From positions 62,001 to 126,000 of the forward strand of contig NZ_FNLC01000003.1 in NCBI RefSeq assembly GCF_900104065.1: 64,000 bases of DNA, read 5' to 3'. Below the pieces are notes generated by a model. The model was not told where the DNA came from and searched no databases. It was given only the letters and a program-made list of their open reading frames with translations. Of this stretch, positions 8,634 to 16,648 are shown piece by piece; the stretch's first letter is position 1; each line of letters opens with the position of its first letter. Position numbers and translations under genes: made by a program. Source of the stretch: Natronobacterium texcoconense. GTDB lineage: Archaea > Halobacteriota > Halobacteria > Halobacteriales > Natrialbaceae.

Positions 8634-10700
8634 GTGTCGCAGCAGGTTCAGGAGGTCGAAACGATATTCTGCCACGAGACGGGCGACGACTACCTGGTGG
8701 TCGTCAAGCGAGACGGCGAGCGGCTGTTCCGGGCACGGGTCGTCCTCTCCGAGACGTCCGCTGGCCCACGGCCCGCGAAGTTCCGGCTGAAACAGGGCTC
8801 GAGCGAGGAACCTCGCCAGCCCGACGAGTTCGTCGAACTCGCACGACTCGCGAAACGGATTCGCATCTCCGAACAGACCTCGCCCGCCGCACGCGAGGAA
8901 TTCATGGAGATGCTCGCGGGCTACCAGCTCGAGGACAAGGCAAAGACCGTCCGGACCTGCCGCTACTGTGCTTCTGCGGGTCGATACTCGCCAGTCACGA
9001 CCGACACCGCGGTCAAAGACGACGAGGACTGGATCTGCCGGGACTGCGCTCGCCAGGAACTCGAGCGCCAGCTCACCTACAGCGGCGGCGGCGAAGTAAC
9101 GGGATCGGCGAAAGAACGTCTCGAGGAACTGATGCTCGAGGTGCAGGATCTCCAGCGGATCGTCAACCTGCTGCAGGGACAGCTCGATCCCGACCTGACG
9201 AAGTTCGATACGATCTCGGCGACGACCGACGAGGTCGATCCCGTCCGGGTGGACTCGTTGAACCTGCATCCGGGATTACAGAACCTGCTCGAAGACCGGT
9301 TCGAGACGCTGCTTCCGGTCCAGAGCCTCTCGGTCGATCACGGTCTCTTTGATGGCGACGATCAATTGGTCGTCTCCGCGACGGCGACGGGGAAGACGCT
9401 CGTCGGCGAGATGGCCGGCATCAATCGCGTCCTGAACGGCAAGGGGACGATGCTCTTTCTCGTCCCACTGGTCGCGCTCGCGAACCAGAAGTACGAGGAC
9501 TTCCAGGACGAGTACGGCCACCTCGTCGACGTCTCCATCCGCGTCGGTGCGAGCCGAATCGCCGACGAGGGCGAGCGGTTCGACCCGAACGCCGACGTCA
9601 TCGTCGGCACCTACGAGGGGATCGACCACGCCCTCCGGACTGGCAAGGAGATGGGCGACATCGGCACCGTCGTCATCGACGAGGTCCACACGCTCAAGGA
9701 GGAAGGACGTGGCCACCGCCTCGACGGACTGATTTCGCGGCTCAAGTACGCCTGCGAACAGCGAGCCAAACGACGTGACGACTACGGGGGCGCACAGTGG
9801 GTCTACCTCTCCGCGACCGTCGGCAACCCCGAACAGCTGGCGGGCGTGCTCGAGTCGAAACTCATCGAGTTCGAAGAACGTCCAGTTCCCATCGAACGTC
9901 ACGTCACCTTCGCCAGCGGCCAGGAGAAGGTCCGCATCGAGAACAAACTCGTCCGACGCGAGTTCGACACCGAGTCCTCGAAGGGGTATCGCGGCCAGAC
10001 GATCATCTTCACCAACTCCCGCAGGCGATGTCACGAGATTTCGCGGAAACTCGAGTACTCCTCTGCACCCTATCACGCCGGCCTGGACTACAAGCGCCGG
10101 AAGAAGGTCGAACGGCAGTTCGGTGATCAGGATCTCGCGGCGGTCGTGACCACCGCTGCGCTGGCTGCCGGTGTCGACTTCCCGGCCTCGCAGGTCGTCT
10201 TCGACTCGCTTGCCATGGGAATCGAGTGGCTCTCGGTCCAGGAGTTCCACCAGATGCTCGGCCGTGCAGGTCGACCCGATTACCACGACAAGGGGAAGGT
10301 GTACGTCCTCGTCGAACCCGACTGCGCGTACCACAACTCGATGGAGGGGACCGAAGACGAAGTCGCCTTCAAGCTACTCAAGGGGGAGATGGAACCGGTG
10401 ATGACCGAGTACGACGAGGCAGCAGCCATCGAGGAGACGCTCGCGAACGTCACGGTCGGCGGCAAGGCCGCCAAGTCGCTCAACGACCGGATGCTCGGCG
10501 AGATTCCGACCAAACACGCCGTCGGAAAACTCCTGCAGCACGACTTCATCGACGGCTTCGAGCCGACGCCGCTCGGTCGCGTCGTGACCGAACACTTCCT
10601 CGATCCCAGCGAGGCGTTCATGCTACTCGACGGGATCCGGAAGGACGCCCATCCCTACGAACTCGTGGCCGACATCGAACTCCGGGACACGGACCTCTAG
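8634..10700 (+). CDS. Ski2-like DEAD/DEAH superfamily 2 helicase
   Basis: 688-residue helicase. The N-terminal region has a zinc-ribbon-like pair CRYC (about 104) and CRDC (about 132), followed by a coiled segment. Helicase motifs are complete: Walker A SATATGKT (248-255), DEVH (349-352), YLSATVGN, IIFTNSRRR, and motif VI QMLGRAGRPDY. ALAAGVDFP and the RAGRP pattern place it in the Ski2/Hel308 clade. It probably unwinds RNA or DNA with ATP; which is unclear. The GTG at 8634 is chosen as start because MSQQVQEVETIFCHETG fits haloarchaeal homologues and no ATG is nearby. It ends before a strong inverted repeat. Confidence 0.85.
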   Translation: MSQQVQEVETIFCHETGDDYLVVVKRDGERLFRARVVLSETSAGPRPAKFRLKQGSSEEPRQPDEFVELARLAKRIRISEQTSPAAREEFMEMLAGYQLEDKAKTVRTCRYCASAGRYSPVTTDTAVKDDEDWICRDCARQELERQLTYSGGGEVTGSAKERLEELMLEVQDLQRIVNLLQGQLDPDLTKFDTISATTDEVDPVRVDSLNLHPGLQNLLEDRFETLLPVQSLSVDHGLFDGDDQLVVSATATGKTLVGEMAGINRVLNGKGTMLFLVPLVALANQKYEDFQDEYGHLVDVSIRVGASRIADEGERFDPNADVIVGTYEGIDHALRTGKEMGDIGTVVIDEVHTLKEEGRGHRLDGLISRLKYACEQRAKRRDDYGGAQWVYLSATVGNPEQLAGVLESKLIEFEERPVPIERHVTFASGQEKVRIENKLVRREFDTESSKGYRGQTIIFTNSRRRCHEISRKLEYSSAPYHAGLDYKRRKKVERQFGDQDLAAVVTTAALAAGVDFPASQVVFDSLAMGIEWLSVQEFHQMLGRAGRPDYHDKGKVYVLVEPDCAYHNSMEGTEDEVAFKLLKGEMEPVMTEYDEAAAIEETLANVTVGGKAAKSLNDRMLGEIPTKHAVGKLLQHDFIDGFEPTPLGRVVTEHFLDPSEAFMLLDGIRKDAHPYELVADIELRDTDL

Positions 10701-10717
10701 TACCGTTCCAACCGTCG

Positions 10718-10763
10718 ACTGATGCGTCGAATCGAACCACACCGCTGGATTCGACGCATCAGT
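10718..10763. terminator. 16-bp perfect inverted repeat between convergent genes
   Basis: ACTGATGCGTCGAATC (10718-10733) and its exact complement (10748-10763) enclose a 14-nt loop. It lies 17 bp after the helicase stop and 17 bp before the hydrolase stop, so it could end or stabilise transcripts from both sides. Confidence 0.55.
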
Positions 10764-10780
10764 TCAGTCTTGGACCGCCA

Positions 10781-11755
10781 CTAGTCGCCGTCCAGAAATT
10801 CTCGAACGATCGTTGCCGTCTCGTCACCCGGTTCCAGGAACGGAACGTGGCCGCAACCCTCGAGGACGTGAAACGACGCCTCGGGCATCCGTTTTGCGAC
10901 TGGCTGGCCGACTTCGGGGTCGAACAGCGCGTCAGCAGTCCCCCAGACGAAACACGTCGGCCGGTCGATGGTGACCACTTCCTCGCGAATGTCGAAAATG
11001 GGATCCATCCGACCGAAGGAGCCGGCCATCGTGGAGTACGATCGCTGACTCTTCTCGTTGCCCGGTATCTCACCGTTCGCCGCTATAAGTTCGTAGTAGG
11101 TCTCCGAGATAGCCGAGTCGTCCTTGACGATGAACTGTTCGATCCGGCTTTTCGCGCTCTCGATGGGGTCACCACGTCCCATCAGCCAGAGAAGGAGGCG
11201 GTTGACTCCCCGCACTGTCAGAAGCCGCCAGACCACTGGAAAGTCCCTCGTGAGCCCGCCAGGACCGCCGACGAGACAGAGCCGGTCCACGCGGTCGTGG
11301 TCGAGTTCGAGGAAGAACGCCTGGAGGCCGCCCAGCGAGTTGCCGACGACGTGCGGACGATCCACGTTCAGTTCGTCCAGCAATTCGACCAGATACGTCG
11401 CGAGGAACGACCGAAGGTGACGGTCGCGATAGCTCGGCGTCGCGGACAGCCCGCGCCCCGGCCTGTCGGGGAGGATCACGCGGTAGTCGTCCGCGAGTGC
11501 CGGAATCATCGGCAGCCACGTCGCGCCGGTCGTCGAACTCCCGTGTAGCAGGAGGACGGGGTCTCCGTCCGGATCACCAGCCTCGAGGTAGTGTACCCGG
11601 CCGGCGGCGTCCGTCTGGACGACCCGTGACTCGACCTCGAGACCGTGCTCGTCGGCAAGCGCCTCCTGGAGGTCGGCGTACCGTCGTTCCGCTGCTGTCG
11701 GCCAGTCGTCGGGAGACAGCGACTCGCCTCGCGGGAGTTGTTCGTCGGTCGCCAT
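10781..11755 (-). CDS. alpha/beta-hydrolase
   Basis: 324-residue alpha/beta-hydrolase fold enzyme. The oxyanion region is LLLHGSSTTGATW, the nucleophile elbow GNSLGG holds the catalytic Ser, FVWGTADALFDPEVG supplies the Asp and GCGHVPFLEPGDE the His. The start at 11755 (MATDEQLPRGES) is preferred to one at 11806 because the upstream 17 residues are not conserved-looking. It may be an esterase, C-C hydrolase or haloperoxidase-like protein; the sequence does not decide. It is convergent with the helicase gene. Confidence 0.85.
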   Translation of the reverse strand: MATDEQLPRGESLSPDDWPTAAERRYADLQEALADEHGLEVESRVVQTDAAGRVHYLEAGDPDGDPVLLLHGSSTTGATWLPMIPALADDYRVILPDRPGRGLSATPSYRDRHLRSFLATYLVELLDELNVDRPHVVGNSLGGLQAFFLELDHDRVDRLCLVGGPGGLTRDFPVVWRLLTVRGVNRLLLWLMGRGDPIESAKSRIEQFIVKDDSAISETYYELIAANGEIPGNEKSQRSYSTMAGSFGRMDPIFDIREEVVTIDRPTCFVWGTADALFDPEVGQPVAKRMPEASFHVLEGCGHVPFLEPGDETATIVREFLDGD

Positions 11756-11872
11756 ACCGGAGCGAGTTCTCTCGAGCGCCTTAGTTATTCTGGTAGAGAG
11801 TAACACTCATTCCAGATTTCGGTGGTGTCGACCGTTCTCCGTGATGAGCGGATGGGGGGAGAAAACTGCAGT

Positions 11873-12130
11873 TCAGGGAACGAATGCAACGCCGAAAAGA
11901 GACAGCAAGATGACGAGCAACGACCCCGGGACGCCGCCGAGCGCGACGATGACGAGTACAATCGGTGTTACTGCGACCGAAAGACCGAAGACGGCCTGAG
12001 CGAGGAACAACACGAGCAGGCCGACGACCGCGTTGACGATGAACGGCCGAACCGTCTGAATGATCGTAGAGGCACCGAGAACGGCGGCGAGAACGAGGAC
12101 CAGTAGGATGATCTCGAGTCCTGTAACCAT
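11873..12130 (-). CDS. BofA-like small membrane protein
   Basis: 85-residue, almost wholly hydrophobic protein starting MVTGLEIILLVLV. The segment RPFIVNAVVGLLVLFLA and TPIVLVIVALGGVPGSLLV match the pro-sigmaK processing inhibitor BofA family as annotated in haloarchaea. Archaea lack sigmaK, so the bacterial role cannot apply; the protein is an integral membrane protein of unknown function. The start at 12130 is chosen because the upstream in-frame extension overlaps the tRNA-Pro gene. Confidence 0.82.
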   Translation of the reverse strand: MVTGLEIILLVLVLAAVLGASTIIQTVRPFIVNAVVGLLVLFLAQAVFGLSVAVTPIVLVIVALGGVPGSLLVILLSLFGVAFVP

Positions 12131-12213
12131 ACTCGACTGTACGCTGTCGACGACCAAAACCGTTCGGCACGGAACGAAACCCTTTATGCTATCCACCCAG
12201 AAGTGGGGGGTAC

Positions 12214-12286
12214 GGGATCGTGGGTTAGCCTGGTATACTTCGGGCCTTGGGTGCCCGTGACCCCGGTTCAAATCCGGGCGATCCCA
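12214..12286 (+). tRNA. tRNA-Pro (anticodon TGG)
   Basis: 73-nt tRNA without CCA. The acceptor stem pairs GGGATCG with CGATCCC. The anticodon stem is CGGGC/GCCCG around the 7-nt loop CTTGGGT, giving anticodon TGG. The T arm is CCGG TTCAAAT CCGG and the discriminator base is A. No intron is seen. The last 22 nt of the tRNA plus 29 nt downstream are repeated 121 bp further on. Confidence 0.95.
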
Positions 12287-12315
12287 TTCATTCTGTCGCG
12301 AACAAACTCGTGAGC
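12265..12315 (+). repeat. tRNA-Pro 3'-end direct repeat, left copy
   Basis: 51-bp segment covering the T-arm and acceptor 3' strand of tRNA-Pro and 29 nt of downstream flank. It is repeated at 12386-12436 with 42 identical bases, two mismatches, then seven more identical bases. Confidence 0.8.
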
Positions 12316-12385
12316 GACGAATTCATAACGATCGGTCGATTTGAACTAGACCGAGGTTCTGCGCGAAGCGCAGGTTCTCGGGCGT

Positions 12386-12436
12386 GGTTCAAATCCGGGC
12401 GATCCCATTCATTCTGTCGCGAACAAATACGTGAGC
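12386..12436 (+). repeat. tRNA-Pro 3'-end direct repeat, right copy (partial tRNA)
   Basis: Second copy of the tRNA-Pro 3' end and flank, offset by exactly 121 bp. It lacks the 5' half, D arm and anticodon, so it is not a functional tRNA. Duplication of a tRNA 3' end is the usual scar of integrase-mediated insertion, or a tandem duplication. The remaining stretch to 12573 holds no gene that I can support. Confidence 0.75.
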
Positions 12437-12573
12437 AGCAGCAATCTGATAGAGTCGTCGTGTACGTCGAAAGGCGTCGACTCCAGCAACGACACCCAGT
12501 GGAATCGAGACTGCCCCATCCCGTGTGAACCAGCGTTGTCGAACAAGTCGGCTTCAGGAAGCGAAACGGTAAC

Positions 12574-13020
12574 TCAGACTTCCTCGATGAGGATGTCGTT
12601 CGTCGTGTAGTCGTTCCGGTTTATTCGGTCGATATCGATCACGACTTCCTGGCCCGACGTATCCGCGTCGAACGACTCGTTCGTGCTGCCCTCAGCGACG
12701 ATATTCTCTTCGCCGTCCAGCAACCAAATATCGACGTCGGCAGTGATTGCATCGTCTTCGTTCGTGTTTCCGATCGTGAGAACGACTTCGTCGACATTAT
12801 TTCCGGGTCCCTCGTAGGAGACGTCCTCTATTTCTAAATCCGAGGGTGTTTGCTCGACGTCACCAGTGGTGATACTGATAGTCTCGGAGAATCCACCGAT
12901 TGCGGGAGCAGCAACACCAGTCCCCATGAGTGAACCAATTATCAGTACGCCTACCACTGCCGGAATTGTCAACCTACTCCACAATTTTGAATTACTATTC
13001 CCAGATGTTATATCGCCCAT
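12574..13020 (-). CDS. exported hypothetical protein
   Basis: 148-residue protein with a charged N-terminus, a hydrophobic segment (about residues 17-38, LTIPAVVGVLIIGSLMG) and an AAPAIGG region that could be a Sec signal-peptide cleavage site. The mature part is Asp/Asn/Thr-rich and predicted all-beta (EVVLTIGNTNEDDAI), like a surface or secreted domain. GC is lower than in the flanking genes and it sits just beyond the duplicated tRNA-Pro end, which may indicate acquired DNA. No family recognised. Confidence 0.7.
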   Translation of the reverse strand: MGDITSGNSNSKLWSRLTIPAVVGVLIIGSLMGTGVAAPAIGGFSETISITTGDVEQTPSDLEIEDVSYEGPGNNVDEVVLTIGNTNEDDAITADVDIWLLDGEENIVAEGSTNESFDADTSGQEVVIDIDRINRNDYTTNDILIEEV

Positions 13021-13470
13021 AACCCTACAAATAATATAGTAATTGGATTATTTTAATACTTCTCTATTCTGATGGAGATGTACTATAGTCATATCGGGCG
13101 GTGTTTTCCGAGCGGTAGCGATCGATCATCGAGGGTTCTGCCGTGAGCAAACTCGCGAACAACAACGATCCAGTGACGTCCCTCGTCCTGAAGGCTATAT
13201 TTTTCCCCAGAGATTCCTGTGGGCACTCTCGAAGAAATACGATCCAGACGAGCATTTCCCAGAAGCCTCGCGTTTGACGGCCGCTACTCGAGTCGCTACC
13301 TAACCCGAACCGCTCTACTGTCCCTACTGGACGATTCGATCGGCGACGACGTATCAGCGACAAGACTTATGCTGCCGTCGTTAGCACTCGGTACTAACCT
13401 GCCCTCCAGGTCGCGGCGACGGTCACGAGCCGACGATCATCGTCGGACGAGCGTCGCGAACGCGAAACAC
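13021..13470. other. intergenic region, no gene supported
   Basis: 450 bp between divergent genes. The first 45 bp next to the exported protein are A/T-rich (promoter of that gene on the minus strand, around 13025-13060). AAGACTTATG near 13361-13370 may be the TATA region of the HTTM gene. Overlapping short frames on both strands have shadow-like composition and are not reported as genes. Confidence 0.4.
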
Positions 13471-15039
13471 ATGACTAGGACCCAACGACAGGATCACAGT
13501 CGGACAACCGAACTCCACGATCGGCTCTGGCAGGGTCTCGAAACCCTCCGCCGTCACGCTCGAGCCCGCCTCGAAATCGACACTCGCGCACTCGCCGCCC
13601 TCCGGATCGCACTGGGAACGATCATCCTGCTGGATCTGTTCCACCGGGCGGGGTCGCTCGAGGTGTTCTACACGGACGCTGGCGTCTACCCGCTGGCGGC
13701 CTACGAGAGCACCTACGGGCGGTACACTGGTCTCTCCCTGCACGCGGCCTCCGGCGAACTGTGGTTCCAGCAGTTGCTGTTCGCGATCGCCGGCCTGTTC
13801 GCGGTCGCGTTGATCCTGGGGTATCGGACGCGGCTGGTCGGGTTCGTCTCGCTCGTCTTGCTGTTCTCGTTGCACGCCCGAAATCCCGCCGTACTCAACG
13901 GTGCGGACCGGCTGTTTCGCGTCCTGCTCTTCGTGGCGCTGGTGACACCGCTCGGCGAACGCTGGTCGGTCGACGCACTCCGTCGCGGCTCGGCCCGGCG
14001 GACCGTCGTCGGGTTCGGAACGGCCGCGTTGCTCGCTCAGCCAATCGTCGTCTTCACCCAGAACGCGATTCTCAAACACGAGGGCGAACGGTGGTACGCC
14101 GGCGAAGGAATCGGGGTCGCGATCACCGACGACGCGATGACGATCTTTCTGGGGAACCATCTCGGCGCGTACCCCGGACTGCTCGAGGCCCTCAACTGGG
14201 CGTGGGTCACCCTGCTTGCGGGTTCGGCGGCGTTTCTCCTGCTGACTCGAGGGTGGCTTCGCGTGCCGGTCGTCTTCGCCTATCTCGGCGCGTTCGCCGG
14301 GTTGTTGCTGTCGTTTTCGGTCGGGCTGTTTCCGTTCGTCCTCGCGGCCGCGGTGCTGCCGTTCCTGCCGACGCAGTTCTGGGACGCACTCGAGCGGCTG
14401 GTCCCGGCTCGAGTGGCTCACTGGCAGCCACGAACGTCGTGGCTGGGTCCCGTCGGACGGCCACCGCTCGAGTGGCGTGTGCTCGAGACACTCAGGCAAC
14501 GTGGACGCGACGACGTCGCCTCGTTCGTCACCGACTACGGCCGATCGTTTCTGACGATTGCCGGCGCTCTCGTACTCGCCTGGATACTGCTCTTCGGTGC
14601 GGCCCACGTCTCCAGTTACGACGTCCCCGACGAGATCAACTCGCCACATCTCAACGAACAGCGGTGGGGACTGTACGCGCCCGACCCCTCCGAATCGTAC
14701 GACTGGTACGGCACTGAAGCCCGGCTGGAAGACAGATCGTCGGTCGGGGCGTTCGGTGACGAAAATATCACGGCCGACAGACCGCCGGATGCGTCCCAGG
14801 AGTACGAGGACTTCCGGGAGCGGAAGTATCTGGAGAGCGTCCGTGATTCCGGCTGGGGCGACTCGGAGGGGATCATCGCGACGAGTTACGCTGACTGGGC
14901 CTGCGAGCAGGCTATAGAGGAGTATGGCGACGACGAGGTCGACCGGGTGATCATCTACCGGTTCAACCAGCCCCAGCCACTCGAGGGCGAGTACGAGGAA
15001 GATTCGACGCACTACACGGTCATCGAGCGCTCCTGTTGA
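13471..15039 (+). CDS. HTTM-domain membrane protein (vitamin K carboxylase-like)
   Basis: 522-residue protein with an N-terminal multi-helix HTTM domain (about residues 30-340), recognised by DTRALAALRIALGTIILLDL, then EVFYTDAGVYPL and FSLHARNPAVLNGADRL. The family is related to the membrane part of gamma-glutamyl carboxylase and is scattered through bacteria and archaea by transfer. The C-terminal 120 residues are a soluble acidic domain after a last helix near 435-455. The carboxylase active site cannot be confirmed by eye. The start at 13471 (MTRTQRQDHS) is chosen over upstream in-frame starts that extend into the promoter region. Confidence 0.82.
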   Translation: MTRTQRQDHSRTTELHDRLWQGLETLRRHARARLEIDTRALAALRIALGTIILLDLFHRAGSLEVFYTDAGVYPLAAYESTYGRYTGLSLHAASGELWFQQLLFAIAGLFAVALILGYRTRLVGFVSLVLLFSLHARNPAVLNGADRLFRVLLFVALVTPLGERWSVDALRRGSARRTVVGFGTAALLAQPIVVFTQNAILKHEGERWYAGEGIGVAITDDAMTIFLGNHLGAYPGLLEALNWAWVTLLAGSAAFLLLTRGWLRVPVVFAYLGAFAGLLLSFSVGLFPFVLAAAVLPFLPTQFWDALERLVPARVAHWQPRTSWLGPVGRPPLEWRVLETLRQRGRDDVASFVTDYGRSFLTIAGALVLAWILLFGAAHVSSYDVPDEINSPHLNEQRWGLYAPDPSESYDWYGTEARLEDRSSVGAFGDENITADRPPDASQEYEDFRERKYLESVRDSGWGDSEGIIATSYADWACEQAIEEYGDDEVDRVIIYRFNQPQPLEGEYEEDSTHYTVIERSC

Positions 15040-15110
15040 GTCCGTTGCGGTGAGATTTCGACGGCGAAGCGGCAATGAGATTTAAGAGGGTCGTATCACG
15101 TCCCGTATGT

Positions 15111-16331
15111 ATGGGGGCAGGGACCAAGCTGTTGTTAGCCGTTCTCGGAATCGTACTCGTCATCGCGTTGCTCTCGGCGAATCTCGTCGTCGCAACCGAC
15201 CGAACCGTCCTCGACAGCGAGTTCGTCAAGGACACCGCCGAAGAGGAAGGACTCTACGCCGTGCTGGCAGAAGAGATTCAGGGGAGTGCCCAGCAGAGCA
15301 CACCGGCCAGCAGTAGCGGTGTAGCGGCAGGTAGCTCGCACGGGGACATCGTTCAGACGGCAGTGACCGAAGAAGAGATTCAGACCCAGGGCGAGGAAAA
15401 CATCGACCGGTTGTATGCGTTCCTCCACGGAGAGACCGACGAACTTCGTCTCGAGATCGATCTCGATGGGATCAGCCAGAACGTGATCGACGAACTCGAG
15501 GACGAGATGGCTGACCCCGACCTCCGCGACGCCGGTTTCCCGCAGGGTGAAGAGATCGAGGAGATGGCAGCGAGCGAGGAGCAGTTCGACCAGCATCGCG
15601 AGGAGTTCAGAGAGGAACAAAAGGAGCGGATGCAGGGCGACGGGGATCGCGAGGTGAGCGACGAAGAACTCGACGAGCGAATGGAATCGATCCGCATGGA
15701 ACTCTACACCGAACGCGACGAACGACTCCAGCAGGAGTTCCATCAGATAGACGACGACGCAGATATCGAAGAGCCCGCACACGCGCTGATGACGGCGCGG
15801 ATCGACGCACTCACGGGCGAAATCGAATACGACGAGTACGTCGTCGAAGTCGAGTCGGCGAAAGAGGAGTTCGGAAACGCACTCGTCGCTGCCATCGAGG
15901 ACGAACTCGAGAACGAGGACAAGATCGACCTGACCGAGGATATGGACGACGACGCGATGGAACCCCTCGAGATGGGACAGGAAGTCGTCTCCATAGTGAG
16001 TCTGCTGGCGATCGCGTTACCCCTCGTAACCCTCGGTATCGTCGGCCTGATGGCGTGGCTATCGTCGCCGTCCACTGCAGCCATCTCGACCGGGTTCGTT
16101 TCGACGCTCGTCGGAACAGCAGGCGTCGCCGGTGCCTACTTCGCAGGTGACCAACTCGAGTCACTGCTTGCCGGTGGAGACGCACCAGCAGCGATGACCG
16201 ACTTCGCGCTCGGCATCGTTTCGGGCGTCCTGGATGCACTCACCGTCCAATCTGTGGTCTTGCTCGTGGCGGGTATCGGACTGATCGTCGTGGGAATCGC
16301 GGTTCGGCGAGGGCTGATCCTCGAGAACTGA
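15111..16331 (+). CDS. membrane protein with large acidic extracellular/coiled region
   Basis: 406-residue protein. One N-terminal helix (about residues 4-28) is followed by about 250 highly acidic, Glu/Asp/Gln-rich residues with heptad-like coiled-coil stretches (EEQFDQHREEFREEQKERM), then three C-terminal helices (about 285-308, 315-340, 378-400). TTTAAG at 15081-15086 is a TATA box 30 bp before the ATG at 15111, supporting this start over the one at 15075. No family recognised. It follows the HTTM gene by 71 bp with its own promoter. Confidence 0.75.
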   Translation: MGAGTKLLLAVLGIVLVIALLSANLVVATDRTVLDSEFVKDTAEEEGLYAVLAEEIQGSAQQSTPASSSGVAAGSSHGDIVQTAVTEEEIQTQGEENIDRLYAFLHGETDELRLEIDLDGISQNVIDELEDEMADPDLRDAGFPQGEEIEEMAASEEQFDQHREEFREEQKERMQGDGDREVSDEELDERMESIRMELYTERDERLQQEFHQIDDDADIEEPAHALMTARIDALTGEIEYDEYVVEVESAKEEFGNALVAAIEDELENEDKIDLTEDMDDDAMEPLEMGQEVVSIVSLLAIALPLVTLGIVGLMAWLSSPSTAAISTGFVSTLVGTAGVAGAYFAGDQLESLLAGGDAPAAMTDFALGIVSGVLDALTVQSVVLLVAGIGLIVVGIAVRRGLILEN

Positions 16332-16648
16332 ATCGAACATCGGTTTCGCCGCTCGATTCCGACTGGTCGCTCGAGCTACGAACGGGAGTCCAGCCAACGA
16401 TGATGTCGGCCAAAACGCATAGGGAATATATACATACACCTGGATGATAAAGTAAGAACGCGGCCACGCGGAGGACGACAGGGACGACAGGGATCCCGGC
16501 GTGTGCGTCTCCGACGTGGCCCGGATTTCATTCCTGGTCACTCGTTCCCGAGTGCGACGAGTGTCGATCGGCTCGAACTTCGTCGACGGAACCAGTTTCG
16601 CCCCGCTTTGCCCACATTTATACGCCATGGCGACCCTATCACAGTGCA
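16332..16648. promoter_or_regulatory. mcm upstream region with TATA box
   Basis: 317 bp without a gene. TTTATA at 16617-16622 lies 27 bp before the mcm ATG, so the mcm message is probably leaderless or nearly so. An A/T-rich patch at 16427-16452 (GGAATATATACATACACC) could be a promoter for an unrecognised short transcript, but I see no coding sequence following it on either strand. Confidence 0.5.

Noticed and set aside
12386-12436. Second tRNA-Pro gene
   Set aside because: Only the T arm and acceptor 3' strand are present; no anticodon arm or 5' acceptor strand.
13064-13363. 99-codon minus-strand frame next to the HTTM promoter
   Set aside because: Random-looking composition and no ribosome-binding site or TATA box at its start.
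13423-15075. 550-codon minus-strand frame opposite the HTTM gene
   Set aside because: Composition of a GC shadow (Arg, Glu, Gln-rich, no domain); the plus strand encodes a clear membrane family.
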